Shown here piece after piece: positions 54,264-62,276 of a stretch of DNA of 64,000 nt. This DNA comes from Nocardioides mesophilus. Lineage in GTDB: Bacteria > Actinomycetota > Actinomycetes > Propionibacteriales > Nocardioidaceae. The stretch is from positions 1,392,501 to 1,456,500 of the forward strand of contig NZ_CP060713.1 in assembly GCF_014395785.1 (NCBI RefSeq). Reading direction: 5' to 3'. The notes beneath the pieces were generated by a model that ran no database searches, was not told the DNA's origin, and worked only from the letters and a program-made list of their open reading frames with translations. The translations under genes were made by a program, and so were the position numbers. Within the stretch, counting starts at the first letter, position 1; each line of letters opens with the position of its first letter.

Positions 54264-54784
54264 TCAGTTCTCCCTCCCGGTCGCGCCGTCGGAGCCGATC
54301 GCGGCTCGCAGTGCCTTGAGTGCGTGGTGTGCGGTGGACTTCACGTTGCCCCGCGAGCAGCCCAGTGCCTCCGCGATCTCCTGCTCGCTGAGGTCCTCGT
54401 AGTAGCGGAGCACGATCACGGCGCGCTGGCGCGGCGGCAGCGACTTCACGTGCGGCCACAGCGCCATCCGGTCCTCGGGGCCGGCTGCCCGGGCGAGACC
54501 CGGCTCGGGGGCTCGTCGGTGAGCAGCTCGAGCCGTCGTCCCTTCGGACGCCGTTGCGACAGGTAGGTGTTGGTGAGCATCCGACGGAGGTAGGCGGTCG
54601 GCGCGTCCGAGTCCCTGACCCGGCCCCAGGACCGGTAGGCCTTCACCAGCGTCTGCTGGGCGACGTCCTCGGCATCCGCGTGGTTGCCGGTGAGCAGGTA
54701 GGCGTAGCGGTAGAGCGAGGGCCAGGCAGCGCCGGCGTACTCCTCGAACGTGGCCGCATCGGCGTTGCTCGTCACGGTGTCCAT
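54264..54784 (-). pseudogene. ECF sigma factor, SigE family, frameshifted
   Basis: Region 2 is read from ATG 54784 (after GGGGGTGG): FEEYAGAAWPSLYRYAYLLT and ADAEDVAQQTLVKAYRSWGR, up to ELLTDEPP. Region 4 is read in the next frame: LPPRQRAVIVLRYYEDLSEQ then IAEALGCSRGNVKS. The switch lies at the five-G run 54507-54511 (plus strand); one more G there joins the frames as DEPPEPGLARAAG, giving about 174 residues, normal for the family. All sigma motifs are intact on both sides, so a sequencing deletion or a very recent lesion is likely. Partner gene follows directly. Confidence 0.85.
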
Positions 54785-54958
54785 CTGACACCACCCCCTT
54801 CTGCTCACCTGACTCCGCGGAGCGGTCTGGGGGTTGTGTCGGAGCAGTCACCATTTCTCCGGCCCCGCGCCCACCTGTCGGGCGGTCGGGTCGCCGACGG
54901 ACCTTCGCCCCTGGCCCGCGGCTCGTCCACTACGGAGCCTGGTGCCGGAGGTGCATCG

Positions 54959-55924
54959 ATGCGGGTCGGGCCAGGGACCACCGCGACCGCTGCGCTGGCG
55001 GCGGCGCTCGCCGGACGGTACGTCGTCGGGCGGAACGCCGCGAGCCGACACCGCACGACCGGACTCGAGAGGACCCTGGGCCACCTGGGAGCGGTGGACT
55101 CGGTGACGATCATGCCGGTCGTGGAGCGGCTGACCCGCGACCCCGGGCTGCGCGGGGAGGCGGGGGTGTCCTACCTGCTCCGGGCCGACGGGCTGACGCT
55201 GCTCTTCGACTGCGGGCTCGGGATGGGTCGTGGCGAGACACCCTTCGAGACGAACGCACGGGCTCTCGGGGTCCACGTCGAGGACCTGGACTGCCTCGTG
55301 GTCTCGCACCTGCACCTCGACCACGTCGGGGGCGCGCGATCGCAGCTGCGGCACACCTTCAGCCTCGGCAGGGAGCAGCCGCTGCCGGCTTCGCTGCCGG
55401 CCTTCGTCCCGACCGACATGGAGCATCCACGCGCTGACGTCTGCGTCGTCGAGGAGGCGCGGGTGCTCGGGACCGGTGTGGCGGTGCTGCCGCCGTTGCG
55501 CCGCATGCTGTTCTGGCTCGGCCCCGTCGCCGAGCAGGCGCTGGTCGTCAACGTCCGCAATCGCGGTCTGGTGGTGCTCACCGGCTGCGGTCACCCCGAG
55601 ATCGAGAAGACGCTGGCCGAGGCCGAGCAGATCGTCGACGCTCCCGTCTACGCCGTGATCGGCGGGCTGCACCTGCCGGTGCACGCCGCCGGGACACCCC
55701 TGATGCCGCAGGCGATCCTCGGCAGCCCGAACTGGCCGTGGCGGCCGATCAGCGAGGGCGACGCCCGGGCCGTGATCGCCTCGATCCGGGCCCGCGGTCC
55801 CGGGCTGGTGGCGCTGTCGGCCCACGACAGCACTCCGTGGACGCTCGCGGCGTTCGACGAGGCCTTCGGCGCGGCGCACCAGGCGTTGCGCGTCGGCGAG
55901 GAGATCACGATCCGCGCGGGCTGA
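54959..55924 (+). CDS. Metallo-beta-lactamase-fold hydrolase (COG1237-like)
   Basis: A 321-residue MBL-fold enzyme with an N-terminal hydrophobic stretch (residues 8-22) that may anchor it. The metal motif is SHLHLDHVGG, and the late blocks VLTGCGHPEIEKTL and YAVIGGLHLP are those of the COG1237 group, relatives of dihydropterin-linked enzymes. ATG 54959 follows CCGGAGG. It is divergent from the sigma gene. Substrate unknown. Confidence 0.85.
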   Translation: MRVGPGTTATAALAAALAGRYVVGRNAASRHRTTGLERTLGHLGAVDSVTIMPVVERLTRDPGLRGEAGVSYLLRADGLTLLFDCGLGMGRGETPFETNARALGVHVEDLDCLVVSHLHLDHVGGARSQLRHTFSLGREQPLPASLPAFVPTDMEHPRADVCVVEEARVLGTGVAVLPPLRRMLFWLGPVAEQALVVNVRNRGLVVLTGCGHPEIEKTLAEAEQIVDAPVYAVIGGLHLPVHAAGTPLMPQAILGSPNWPWRPISEGDARAVIASIRARGPGLVALSAHDSTPWTLAAFDEAFGAAHQALRVGEEITIRAG

Positions 55925-56009
55925 GGGACCGATCGCCGCCGTCGGCGCGCGTCGCCGTACCCGGAAAACCCGTCGACACGGCTGTCCCGGCCCGGCAGGC
56001 TCGGGCGCC

Positions 56010-56744
56010 ATGACGAGCAGCGACCTGTGGGACCAGGCGACGGCGGAGCGGTACGACGAGCTCTGCGCGGACATGTTCGCGCCCGAGGTGCTCGACCCGG
56101 CCGTCGACTTCCTCGCGCGCCTGGCCGCGGACGGGCCGGCGCTCGAGCTCGCGATCGGCACCGGACGCGTGGCCGTCCCGCTCGCTGCCCGCGGCATCCC
56201 CGTGTCGGGCATCGAGCTGTCCGAGCCGATGGTCGCCCAGCTGCGGCGGAAGGCGGACGAGGCCGCGCTGCCGGTCACCGTCGGTGACATGGCCACCGCC
56301 CGGGTGCCCGGCGAGTTCTCCCTGGTCTACCTGGTCTGGAACAGCATCGGGAACCTGCGCAGCCAGCAGGAGCAGGTCGCCTGCTTCCGCAATGCCTCCC
56401 GGCACCTGCGCCCCGGCGGTCGATTCGTGATCGAACTGTGGGTGCCCCCGATCCGCCGACTTCCGCCGGGTCAGGTCGCGGTCCCCTTCGCCATCGACGA
56501 GGGGCACCTGGGCTTCGACACCTATGACCTCACCACCCAGCGCGGCACCTCGCACCACTACCGGGCCACCGGCGACGGACAGGCGACGTACGGCCCCAGC
56601 AACTTCCGCTACATCTGGCCGGCGGAGTGCGATCTCATGGCGCAGCTGGCCGGGCTGGAGCTCGAGCAGCGGGTCGCCGACTGGGACGGCAGCCCGTTCA
56701 CCTCCGACAGCGAGAGCCACGTCTCCGTCTGGCGCAAGCCGTAG
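56010..56744 (+). CDS. SAM-dependent methyltransferase (class I)
   Basis: A 244-residue methyltransferase. Motif I is LELAIGTGRVAVPLAARG (residues 48-65), followed by GIELSEPMVAQLRRKA (acidic ribose-binding position) and VTVGDMATARVPG; a motif-IV type strand LVYLVWNSIGNLR comes next. Substrate not identifiable. Starts at ATG 56010, 85 bases after the MBL gene and in the same direction, possibly one transcript. Confidence 0.88.
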   Translation: MTSSDLWDQATAERYDELCADMFAPEVLDPAVDFLARLAADGPALELAIGTGRVAVPLAARGIPVSGIELSEPMVAQLRRKADEAALPVTVGDMATARVPGEFSLVYLVWNSIGNLRSQQEQVACFRNASRHLRPGGRFVIELWVPPIRRLPPGQVAVPFAIDEGHLGFDTYDLTTQRGTSHHYRATGDGQATYGPSNFRYIWPAECDLMAQLAGLELEQRVADWDGSPFTSDSESHVSVWRKP

Positions 56745-56891
56745 GCGCCGGCTCGCGGAAGCCCCGCGTGGGGTGGGTTGTTGGAAAGAGACAGATTTCT
56801 GCCGGTTCCGTGTCACGCTGCAGCTCCGGTGTCGCGTCTCGGCGCACTGCGGTCATCACTGACCGACCAGGAGATCAGGTAGCCCTTCCGC

Positions 56892-58484
56892 ATGCGCAAC
56901 CTCACGCACCGCCGCCCCGTCCGTGCCTCCTTGTCGTTGATGGCGGTGTCCAGCCTCACCGTCGCCGGCCTCAGCATGAGCGCGGCTGCACCAGCCAACG
57001 CCGAGAGCGACCCGGCGCGACAGTTCACCGCCTCGGCTCAGGCGACCGGTCTGACCAGCAAGCTCGCAGTGCCGATGACCCAGTTCGACAAGGGCGTGTG
57101 GATCGGAGTGGCTTTCGGTCACGTCTCCGCGACCTCCGACGGCGACGCCCGCGCCAGCATGGGCCAAGGGGTGCAGTCCAGCCCGGCAGCCCCCGAGAAC
57201 ACCGCCGTGAACGCCGAGCACGTGGACCCGGTCCAGGGGCCCGGCCCGATCACTGACTCCTCCCCGGCCACCACGGTCGGCGGCGAGTTCACCATCGGAG
57301 CCGCGTCCACCTCCGCCCAGACGGACTTCCCGGCAGCGGGCCTCTGCACCCCGGCAGGGGTCCCGATGACCGCCTCCACATTGACCACCGACAGCCTCGA
57401 CGTGGAACCGTATGACTACCTCCACGACCCGCGCACGGCTGTCGACCTGGTGGATCTCCTCACCCCGGAGACCGTCACCTCGAGCACCCGGATGATCACC
57501 AACGGACAGCCGGGCATGCGGGGGGTGGTGAGCACGAGCGAGTACTCGGGAGCCCGCTACAGCCTCCTGAACGGCACCGTCAAGGTCACCGCCTCCGCGG
57601 CAAAGATGGTCACCACCGCGGACGGGGTGAACCCGAGCACCTTCGAAGCGGTCGACTCCGTGATCACGGTGGAGGAGCGGAACGGGAAGGTCACGGTCCT
57701 CGCGCCCGGGTCCCGGACCCGGTACATCGACCCGGCCAACCCCAATGCCTCGATAGACCTCATCGTCTCGATGGGCGCTTCCGGGTACGAGATGGCTGAG
57801 AACGGAACCACCGCCAACAGCTATGCGCCCAGCTTCGCGGCCCAGTTCACCGACAGCCAGTTCGGGACGGTCGGCAGCGTCACAGCAGGAACCTTGTACG
57901 CCGACATCAAGGTTCCCGTCGGGGGCGTGGACTGCAGCCACCCGATCGTCCCCGACGACGACGCGGACGGTCTCACCAACGCCGAGGAGAGCACCCTCGG
58001 CACGGACCCGAACGACCCGGACACCGACCGGGACCGGCTCAGCGACCTGCAGGAGGTCACCGGGTCGTCGAACGGGAAGTACGGCAACCTGGCCACCGAC
58101 CCGACGGCCAAGGACTCCGACGAGGACGGGCTGGGTGACGGACGCGAGGTGCTGGGCATCGACACCGTCCGACTCAGCAACGTGAAGACGGACCCGAACG
58201 TGCGCGACACCGACGGCGACAGGCTCAAGGACGGCGTCGAGGTCAGGGGCTTCACGAACACCCTGTGGGGCCGGACGCTCAAGTCGCACCCGCTGCGGGT
58301 CGACACCGACAAGGACGGACTCAGGGACCGCCAGGAGGTCACCGGTTCCCGCAACGACAAGTTCGGCAACGAGCCGACCAGCGCGTGGAGGAACGACGCC
58401 GACGGTGACGGGGCGCACGACCTGGACGAGATCCGGGCGGGGTCCAACCCTGCTGACCGCACGTCGAGGCCCCGCACCCGGTAG
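56892..58484 (+). CDS. Secreted choice-of-anchor-type protein with calcium-binding repeats
   Basis: A 530-residue exported protein. Signal peptide residues 1-37 (LMAVSSLTVAGLSMSAAAPANA). Residues 40-355 are a beta-rich region resembling choice-of-anchor P proteins, ending in GTLYADIKVPVGGVDC. Residues 355-525 hold thrombospondin-type-3 repeats with D-x-D-x-D-G-L spacing: DDDADGLTNAEE, DPDTDRDRLSDLQEV, DSDEDGLGDGREV, DTDGDRLKDGVEV and DTDKDGLRDRQEV. These bind calcium. No sortase signal or membrane helix ends the protein, so how it is held is unclear. Confidence 0.82.
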   Translation: MRNLTHRRPVRASLSLMAVSSLTVAGLSMSAAAPANAESDPARQFTASAQATGLTSKLAVPMTQFDKGVWIGVAFGHVSATSDGDARASMGQGVQSSPAAPENTAVNAEHVDPVQGPGPITDSSPATTVGGEFTIGAASTSAQTDFPAAGLCTPAGVPMTASTLTTDSLDVEPYDYLHDPRTAVDLVDLLTPETVTSSTRMITNGQPGMRGVVSTSEYSGARYSLLNGTVKVTASAAKMVTTADGVNPSTFEAVDSVITVEERNGKVTVLAPGSRTRYIDPANPNASIDLIVSMGASGYEMAENGTTANSYAPSFAAQFTDSQFGTVGSVTAGTLYADIKVPVGGVDCSHPIVPDDDADGLTNAEESTLGTDPNDPDTDRDRLSDLQEVTGSSNGKYGNLATDPTAKDSDEDGLGDGREVLGIDTVRLSNVKTDPNVRDTDGDRLKDGVEVRGFTNTLWGRTLKSHPLRVDTDKDGLRDRQEVTGSRNDKFGNEPTSAWRNDADGDGAHDLDEIRAGSNPADRTSRPRTR

Positions 58485-58496
58485 CACCCGAACACC

Positions 58497-58625
58497 GTGT
58501 GGCGGTGCAGTGTCTGCGAGACAGTGAACGACGAGGAGTGGCCCTACGACGACGACCTGAGCTTCCGCATGGTTCCGGTGCCCGGCGGATGCATCAGGGT
58601 GGGCACGCCGCGCGGGCTGCGGTAA
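58497..58625 (+). CDS. Possible 42-residue Cys-rich small protein or remnant
   Basis: A short frame from GTG 58497 to TAA, in the same phase as the preceding gene just past its TAG. It begins VWRCSVCETVNDEEWPYDDD, a CxxC pattern after Trp as in small zinc fingers, then ends basic. Codon choice is coding-like, but no ribosome site is evident. It may be a true small gene, a decayed gene, or an old C-terminal extension cut off by the stop at 58482. Confidence 0.3.
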   Translation: MWRCSVCETVNDEEWPYDDDLSFRMVPVPGGCIRVGTPRGLR

Positions 58626-58628
58626 CAG

Positions 58629-59393
58629 CTACCGGGCGTCGAGCATCCGCGTGAGCCCCCGCACCCGTAGCCGGTCGCCAGTGGCGGCATCGAGAGACCA
58701 GCGACCGCGAGGGTGATGAAGGACCAGTCCGGCGGGGGCGAGCATCCGTGCGGGCAGCGCACACTCGAGGTGGCCGGCGGCGAGGTAGGTGTACACGCCG
58801 ATGAGCCTCACCCGGGAGTCGGTGTGCACGTCGACCTTGGTGCCGACGATCGTGTAGATCGGGCTTGTCGACGAGGACCGCGGACGCGCACCGGCGGTGT
58901 CGGCCGAGGAGCCGCCCCACTCGATGGAGGACGGCATCCGGGAGTGCACCGGGTGCGTGAGGATGACCTCGCCTGCGGTCTCGCCCCAGAGCGCATGGTC
59001 GGAGCGATTCACGATGGTCAGTTCGAGCCAGATGCGCTGGCCGGCGGGACCTGGCTCTCGGAGCAGCCGGTAGGTGACGTCAACCTGGTCACGCATCTTG
59101 TTGCAGGCGGCTTGGTGCCGTCGTTGCTGGGCCCGAGCTGTCCGGCGGGCCGTCGGGGGCGGCGGCAACTCGGTCGATCCCGCGGCGCCGCCCTGCCGGC
59201 CTTCCCCGGCGCTCCACTGGCGCCCCTCGACGGCGTGCTGGGCGGACTTCTCCTCCATCGTCTCGGTGCGGCTCGGAGATGCTGTCGCAGCGTTGTCGCG
59301 GTCGGACTGCGGGGTCGGTGGCGCCGTACAACCAGCGAGGATGAGCAGCAAGGCGAGAGCAACTGGTGTCCGACCAGCGATCACGAGCGCCAT
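58629..59393 (-). CDS. Lipoprotein of unknown function
   Basis: A 254-residue lipoprotein: signal peptide with lipobox LAGC at residues 17-21, then a long Ser/Thr/Pro/Gln-rich spacer to about residue 90 with many Arg, then a beta domain with ELTIVNRSDHALWG and YTIVGTKVDVHT, the sort of exported immunoglobulin-like domain that handles surface interactions. ATG 59393. In tandem with the similar lipoprotein gene at 59568. Confidence 0.7.
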   Translation of the reverse strand: MALVIAGRTPVALALLLILAGCTAPPTPQSDRDNAATASPSRTETMEEKSAQHAVEGRQWSAGEGRQGGAAGSTELPPPPTARRTARAQQRRHQAACNKMRDQVDVTYRLLREPGPAGQRIWLELTIVNRSDHALWGETAGEVILTHPVHSRMPSSIEWGGSSADTAGARPRSSSTSPIYTIVGTKVDVHTDSRVRLIGVYTYLAAGHLECALPARMLAPAGLVLHHPRGRWSLDAATGDRLRVRGLTRMLDAR

Positions 59394-59567
59394 CACGGCA
59401 CCGCCCTCAAACGCAAGGCCCAGATTACCGTCACGGTGTGGGCGCTGCCTACCGGCACGTTCCTGGATCTGCACGCCAAGCGCGCCCGGTCATCGCCTCC
59501 ACTGTAGCTTGTCGCCGCGCTGTTCTCTGTGCCGCATTCCGCACGTCCGTCGGCGCTGAGCACCGAG

Positions 59568-60083
59568 CTACGAGGGCACGTAGTCGCAAAGCTCACCGGC
59601 GGGCATCACACGTACACCCGCGTCCAGCTCTACGGCACCCTTCCCGACTGGGGACTCGTACTGGACGGCGACGTCGAGGTCGACTGGCTCGACAAGCTTG
59701 TCGCCGTGGAGAGTCATAGCGACCAGCGCTTCCTGACCTGGTGCGAGGGTTGACGACAGCTCTGCTTCCTGGGTGTCGGGCAGCCGGCCGCCGGTGACGC
59801 CGGCGTCGGCCCAGTCGACGTCTGCGAGAAACCAGCCCTCAACCTTGACCCGATCGCTGTCAACGGCGACGCCGACCACGGTGACGTCGGCCTCGGAAGT
59901 GTTCTGGATCGTCTCCCACGCTATCGAGGCAAACCCATCGTCGTGAACCGGCACGCACACCGTGTTCCCGTGGCCCGGTCCTTCCCCGACGGTATCGAGG
60001 GGCCCCTCGCTATCGTCCTCCTCCCCGCCGCAACCAGCGAGGAGGACGACTACGAGGAAGAGCCCGGCGGTTGATCGCGTCAT
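59568..60083 (-). CDS. Small lipoprotein of unknown function
   Basis: A 171-residue lipoprotein: residues 1-18 with lipobox LLAGC, an acidic linker (GGEEDDSEGPLD), then a beta domain (TIQNTSEADVTVVGVAVDSD and DVAVQYESP) reminiscent of the neighbouring lipoprotein. Two cysteines in the mature part (TVCVPV, ELCDYV) could form a disulfide. ATG 60083 follows GGAGGCC. Bases 59394-59567 between the two lipoprotein genes show nothing. Confidence 0.72.
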   Translation of the reverse strand: MTRSTAGLFLVVVLLAGCGGEEDDSEGPLDTVGEGPGHGNTVCVPVHDDGFASIAWETIQNTSEADVTVVGVAVDSDRVKVEGWFLADVDWADAGVTGGRLPDTQEAELSSTLAPGQEALVAMTLHGDKLVEPVDLDVAVQYESPVGKGAVELDAGVRVMPAGELCDYVPS

Positions 60084-60137
60084 CGCGGTGAGGCCTCCGG
60101 GGGTGACTTGGTGGCGCCTCGCGGCGGTCCTGGGACG

Positions 60138-60689
60138 ATGGCCAGCGTGCTGCCGACTTCGATGCCACGCCTGCAGGGACGCTCGGTCGTTCTGCGCCCT
60201 TTCGAGCCAGCAGATCAGAGCTTGGTCGCATCGGTGGCGTCCGACACGCTGATCCCGCTCATCACGACCGTGCCTCGCGGGGGTGGCCCCGAGGAGGTGG
60301 CTGCGTACATCGAGCGGCAGCAACGGCGCCTCGCTGAGGGGGCTGGCTACTCCTTCGCCATAGCCGACGGCTCGACCGGCGAGGGGGTGGGACAGATCGG
60401 GCTGTGGCTACGCGATGCCGACCAGGGCAGGGCCACGATCGGCTACTGGGTCGCTCCTCACTTCCGACGCCGCGGTTTTGCGCGCGACGCTCTGGCCACC
60501 CTGACGGCCTGAGCGGACGCGTTGGAGGACATCCACCGCGTTCAGCTCTTCGTCGAACCGTGGAACGCCGGTTCCTGGAGAGCCGCGGAGGCCTGCGGCT
60601 ACGACCGCGAAGGGCTTCTGCGTGGCTGGGAACTCGTCGGCGACCAGTACAAGGACATGTACGTCTACAGCCGCGTCAAGGCCATCTGA
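60138..60689 (+). pseudogene. GNAT acetyltransferase (RimJ/RimL-like) with internal stop
   Basis: The first 125 codons read as the N-terminal part of a GNAT acetyltransferase (VVLRPFEPADQSLV, then IGYWVAPHFRRRGFARDAL, the acetyl-CoA loop). A TGA at 60510-60512 stops it after LATLTA; the same frame then continues without further stops for 58 codons with ADALEDIHRVQLFVEPWNAG, CGYDREGLLRGWE and MYVYSRV, the normal C-terminus. Family members usually have Trp here, so TGG to TGA is the simplest explanation. The start at ATG 60138 lacks a strong ribosome site. Confidence 0.85.
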
Positions 60690-60847
60690 CGGCTGTACGA
60701 CGGCCTTCCGGGCTTCTCCCGACGTCGCTGCCCAGGCGCTGCGCCAGGGGGTCCGGGACCGGAGGGGTCGGCACCTGTTTGACCTGCGATACTTCAGCCC
60801 GACACGGGGAAGTCCTTGAGGATCTTTCGGATGAGTCCCCATGTTCC

Positions 60848-60920
60848 GGGCCTCTAGCTCAATTGGCAGAGCAGCGGACTTTTAATCCGCGGGTTGTGGG
60901 TTCGATCCCCACGGGGCCCA
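60848..60920 (+). tRNA. tRNA-Lys (UUU)
   Basis: A full cloverleaf: acceptor GGGCCTC with GGGGCCC, D-arm CTAGCTCAATTGGCAGAGC, anticodon arm GCGGA-CTTTTAA-TCCGC with anticodon TTT, and T-arm GTGGGTTCGATCCCCAC. Discriminator base A at 60920, followed by CC, so CCA is probably added after transcription. The 3' end is repeated beyond the adjoining insertion element. Confidence 0.97.
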
Positions 60921-60927
60921 CCCTGTG
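60909..60927 (+). repeat. Left copy of 19-bp direct repeat (tRNA 3' end)
   Basis: CCACGGGGCCCACCCTGTG overlaps the last 12 bases of the tRNA and recurs exactly at 62258-62276, flanking the insertion element. Either an unusually long target duplication or an attachment-type sequence. Confidence 0.8.
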
Positions 60928-60949
60928 ATCTCTCAAGAGATCGGCGACA

Positions 60950-60976
60950 CCCGGACCCACGATTCGTGGGTCCGGG
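60950..60976. terminator. Strong hairpin just inside the insertion element
   Basis: CCCGGACCCACG pairs perfectly with CGTGGGTCCGGG around a three-base loop, followed on the plus strand by TTTCGTCATTTT. It could end the tRNA-Lys transcript and, from the other side, the transposase message. Confidence 0.75.
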
Positions 60977-60981
60977 TTTCG

Positions 60982-62184
60982 TCATTTTCGGGTGGGTCCT
61001 TTGGGTGCTCCGGTGGCTTGGTAGTTCTTGGTGGGGTCGATGGTGAGCTCGCGGAGGAGTTCGCCGGTGACGGCGTTGACGATCCGGACGTGGAGGTCTT
61101 GGACGAGCAGGATCACGTGGGTTCGGGCTTGGGTTCGGCCGATGCCGATGTGGTGGAGCGTGCCGTTGACGCGCAGGGTGACGCAGCCGGAGTCGTCGAT
61201 GCGGTCGTGGCGGATCCGGTCGTGGGTGTCGGTGTCGCGGCTGGGACCGGGTAGCGCTTTGGGGAGTGAGTTGTAGATCGTGGCGGGGGTGGCTCGCTGC
61301 GGCAGGGAGCGGTGGGGTCGGCGGTGGTTGTACTCGTCGCTGAACTGGTCCAGGAGCCTCTGGAGCTCGGCGATGGTGGCGGGTTGGGCGGGCTGGCCGC
61401 GGAGCCATTTCTTCATGGTCTGTTGGAACCGCTCGACTTTGCCGCAGGTGGTGGGGTGGTTGGGGCGGGAGTTCTTCTGGGCGATGTGGAGCCCTCGGAG
61501 CTCGGCTTCGAGTGAGTTGCGTCCGCCGCGGCCGCCGGCGAAGCGGGTGGTGTAGACCATGCCGTTGTCGGTGAGGGTGGAGGCGGGGATCCCGTGTGCG
61601 GTCAGGGTGTTGCGGAAGGTGGCCAGGACGATCGGCCCGGTGATGCGGGGGTGGGCGCTGATGTGCAGGGCGTAGCGGGAGCAGTCGTCGAGCCAGCTGA
61701 TGATCTCGACATCGCGGCCGGGTTGGCCGGTGGCGGGGGTGAGTCGGTAGTGGGTGAAGTCCGATTGCCAGGTCTCGTTCGGCATGGCTGCCTGGAACCG
61801 GATGTAGGAGGCCTTGGGACGCTTCTTCGGCTCGGGGACCACCAGCCCGGCGCGGGTGAGGTAGCGGCTGATCGTGGCCAGAGACACGGTCACCTGGTGG
61901 TGCTGGGCCAGGTGCCAGGCGATGGTGTCCGGTCCGGCGTCCAGGCCGGCGGCGGACAGCTTCTCGCGCAGCTCGATGATCAGGTCGACGGTCGCTCGGG
62001 GTAGTGCGGTGGGGTTGGTCTTCGGTCGGCGGGACCGGGGCTCGAACGCGGCCTCGCCTTCGGCCTCGTAGCGGGCCTTGAGCTTGTAGACCCAGGCCCG
62101 GCTCACGCCGTATCGGGTGGCGACCTCCGCCGGTCTCTGGTGGTCAACGAACAGGGCGGTCAGGACCAGGCGCGCCTTCGACAT
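60982..62184 (-). CDS. IS481-family transposase
   Basis: A 400-residue DDE transposase. The N-terminus has a helix-turn-helix (AEVATRYGVSRAWVYKLKAR) and the core domain has the triad in WQSDFTHY, TLTDNGMVYTT and GKVERFQQTMKKW. The Tyr-rich end region (EYNHRRPHRSLPQRATP) is typical of the rve/IS481 group. A C-terminal beta domain (GTLHHIGIGRTQARTHV) is also usual. Frame intact, so the element may be active. Upstream, the frame stays open as an artefact opposite the sulfatase gene. Confidence 0.93.
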   Translation of the reverse strand: MSKARLVLTALFVDHQRPAEVATRYGVSRAWVYKLKARYEAEGEAAFEPRSRRPKTNPTALPRATVDLIIELREKLSAAGLDAGPDTIAWHLAQHHQVTVSLATISRYLTRAGLVVPEPKKRPKASYIRFQAAMPNETWQSDFTHYRLTPATGQPGRDVEIISWLDDCSRYALHISAHPRITGPIVLATFRNTLTAHGIPASTLTDNGMVYTTRFAGGRGGRNSLEAELRGLHIAQKNSRPNHPTTCGKVERFQQTMKKWLRGQPAQPATIAELQRLLDQFSDEYNHRRPHRSLPQRATPATIYNSLPKALPGPSRDTDTHDRIRHDRIDDSGCVTLRVNGTLHHIGIGRTQARTHVILLVQDLHVRIVNAVTGELLRELTIDPTKNYQATGAPKGPTRK

Positions 62185-62257
62185 GGCTGAGCATCGCCAC
62201 GAGACAGGTGTCGCCGATGTCTTGAGAGATGTGTCGCCGATGTCCTGATGGAACACA

Positions 62258-62276
62258 CCACGGGGCCCACCCTGTG
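62258..62276 (+). repeat. Right copy of 19-bp direct repeat
   Basis: Exact match to 60909-60927. The sequence before it does not resemble the tRNA, so only the 3' end is duplicated. Bases 62277-62562 beyond it hold no gene I can support; GTGAGGAGAG near 62544 is the ribosome site of the sulfatase. Confidence 0.8.

Larger units (their letters stand above)
60928..62257 (-). mobile_element. IS481-type insertion sequence
   Basis: An element of about 1.33 kb with one transposase gene. Its inner terminal inverted repeats are ATCTCTCAAGA at 60928 running into GATCGGCGACACC, and GGTGTCGCCGATGTCTTGAG at 62207-62226 (two mismatches over 23 bases). A second copy of the 17-base end TGTCGCCGATGTCCTGA is at 62232-62248. 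The 19-bp direct repeats lie directly outside. The exact ends are uncertain by a few bases on the right. Confidence 0.8.

Noticed and set aside
60510-60512. TGA in the GNAT gene as a selenocysteine codon
   Set aside because: The family has Trp here, no selenocysteine insertion hairpin is apparent, and no known GNAT uses selenocysteine at this place.
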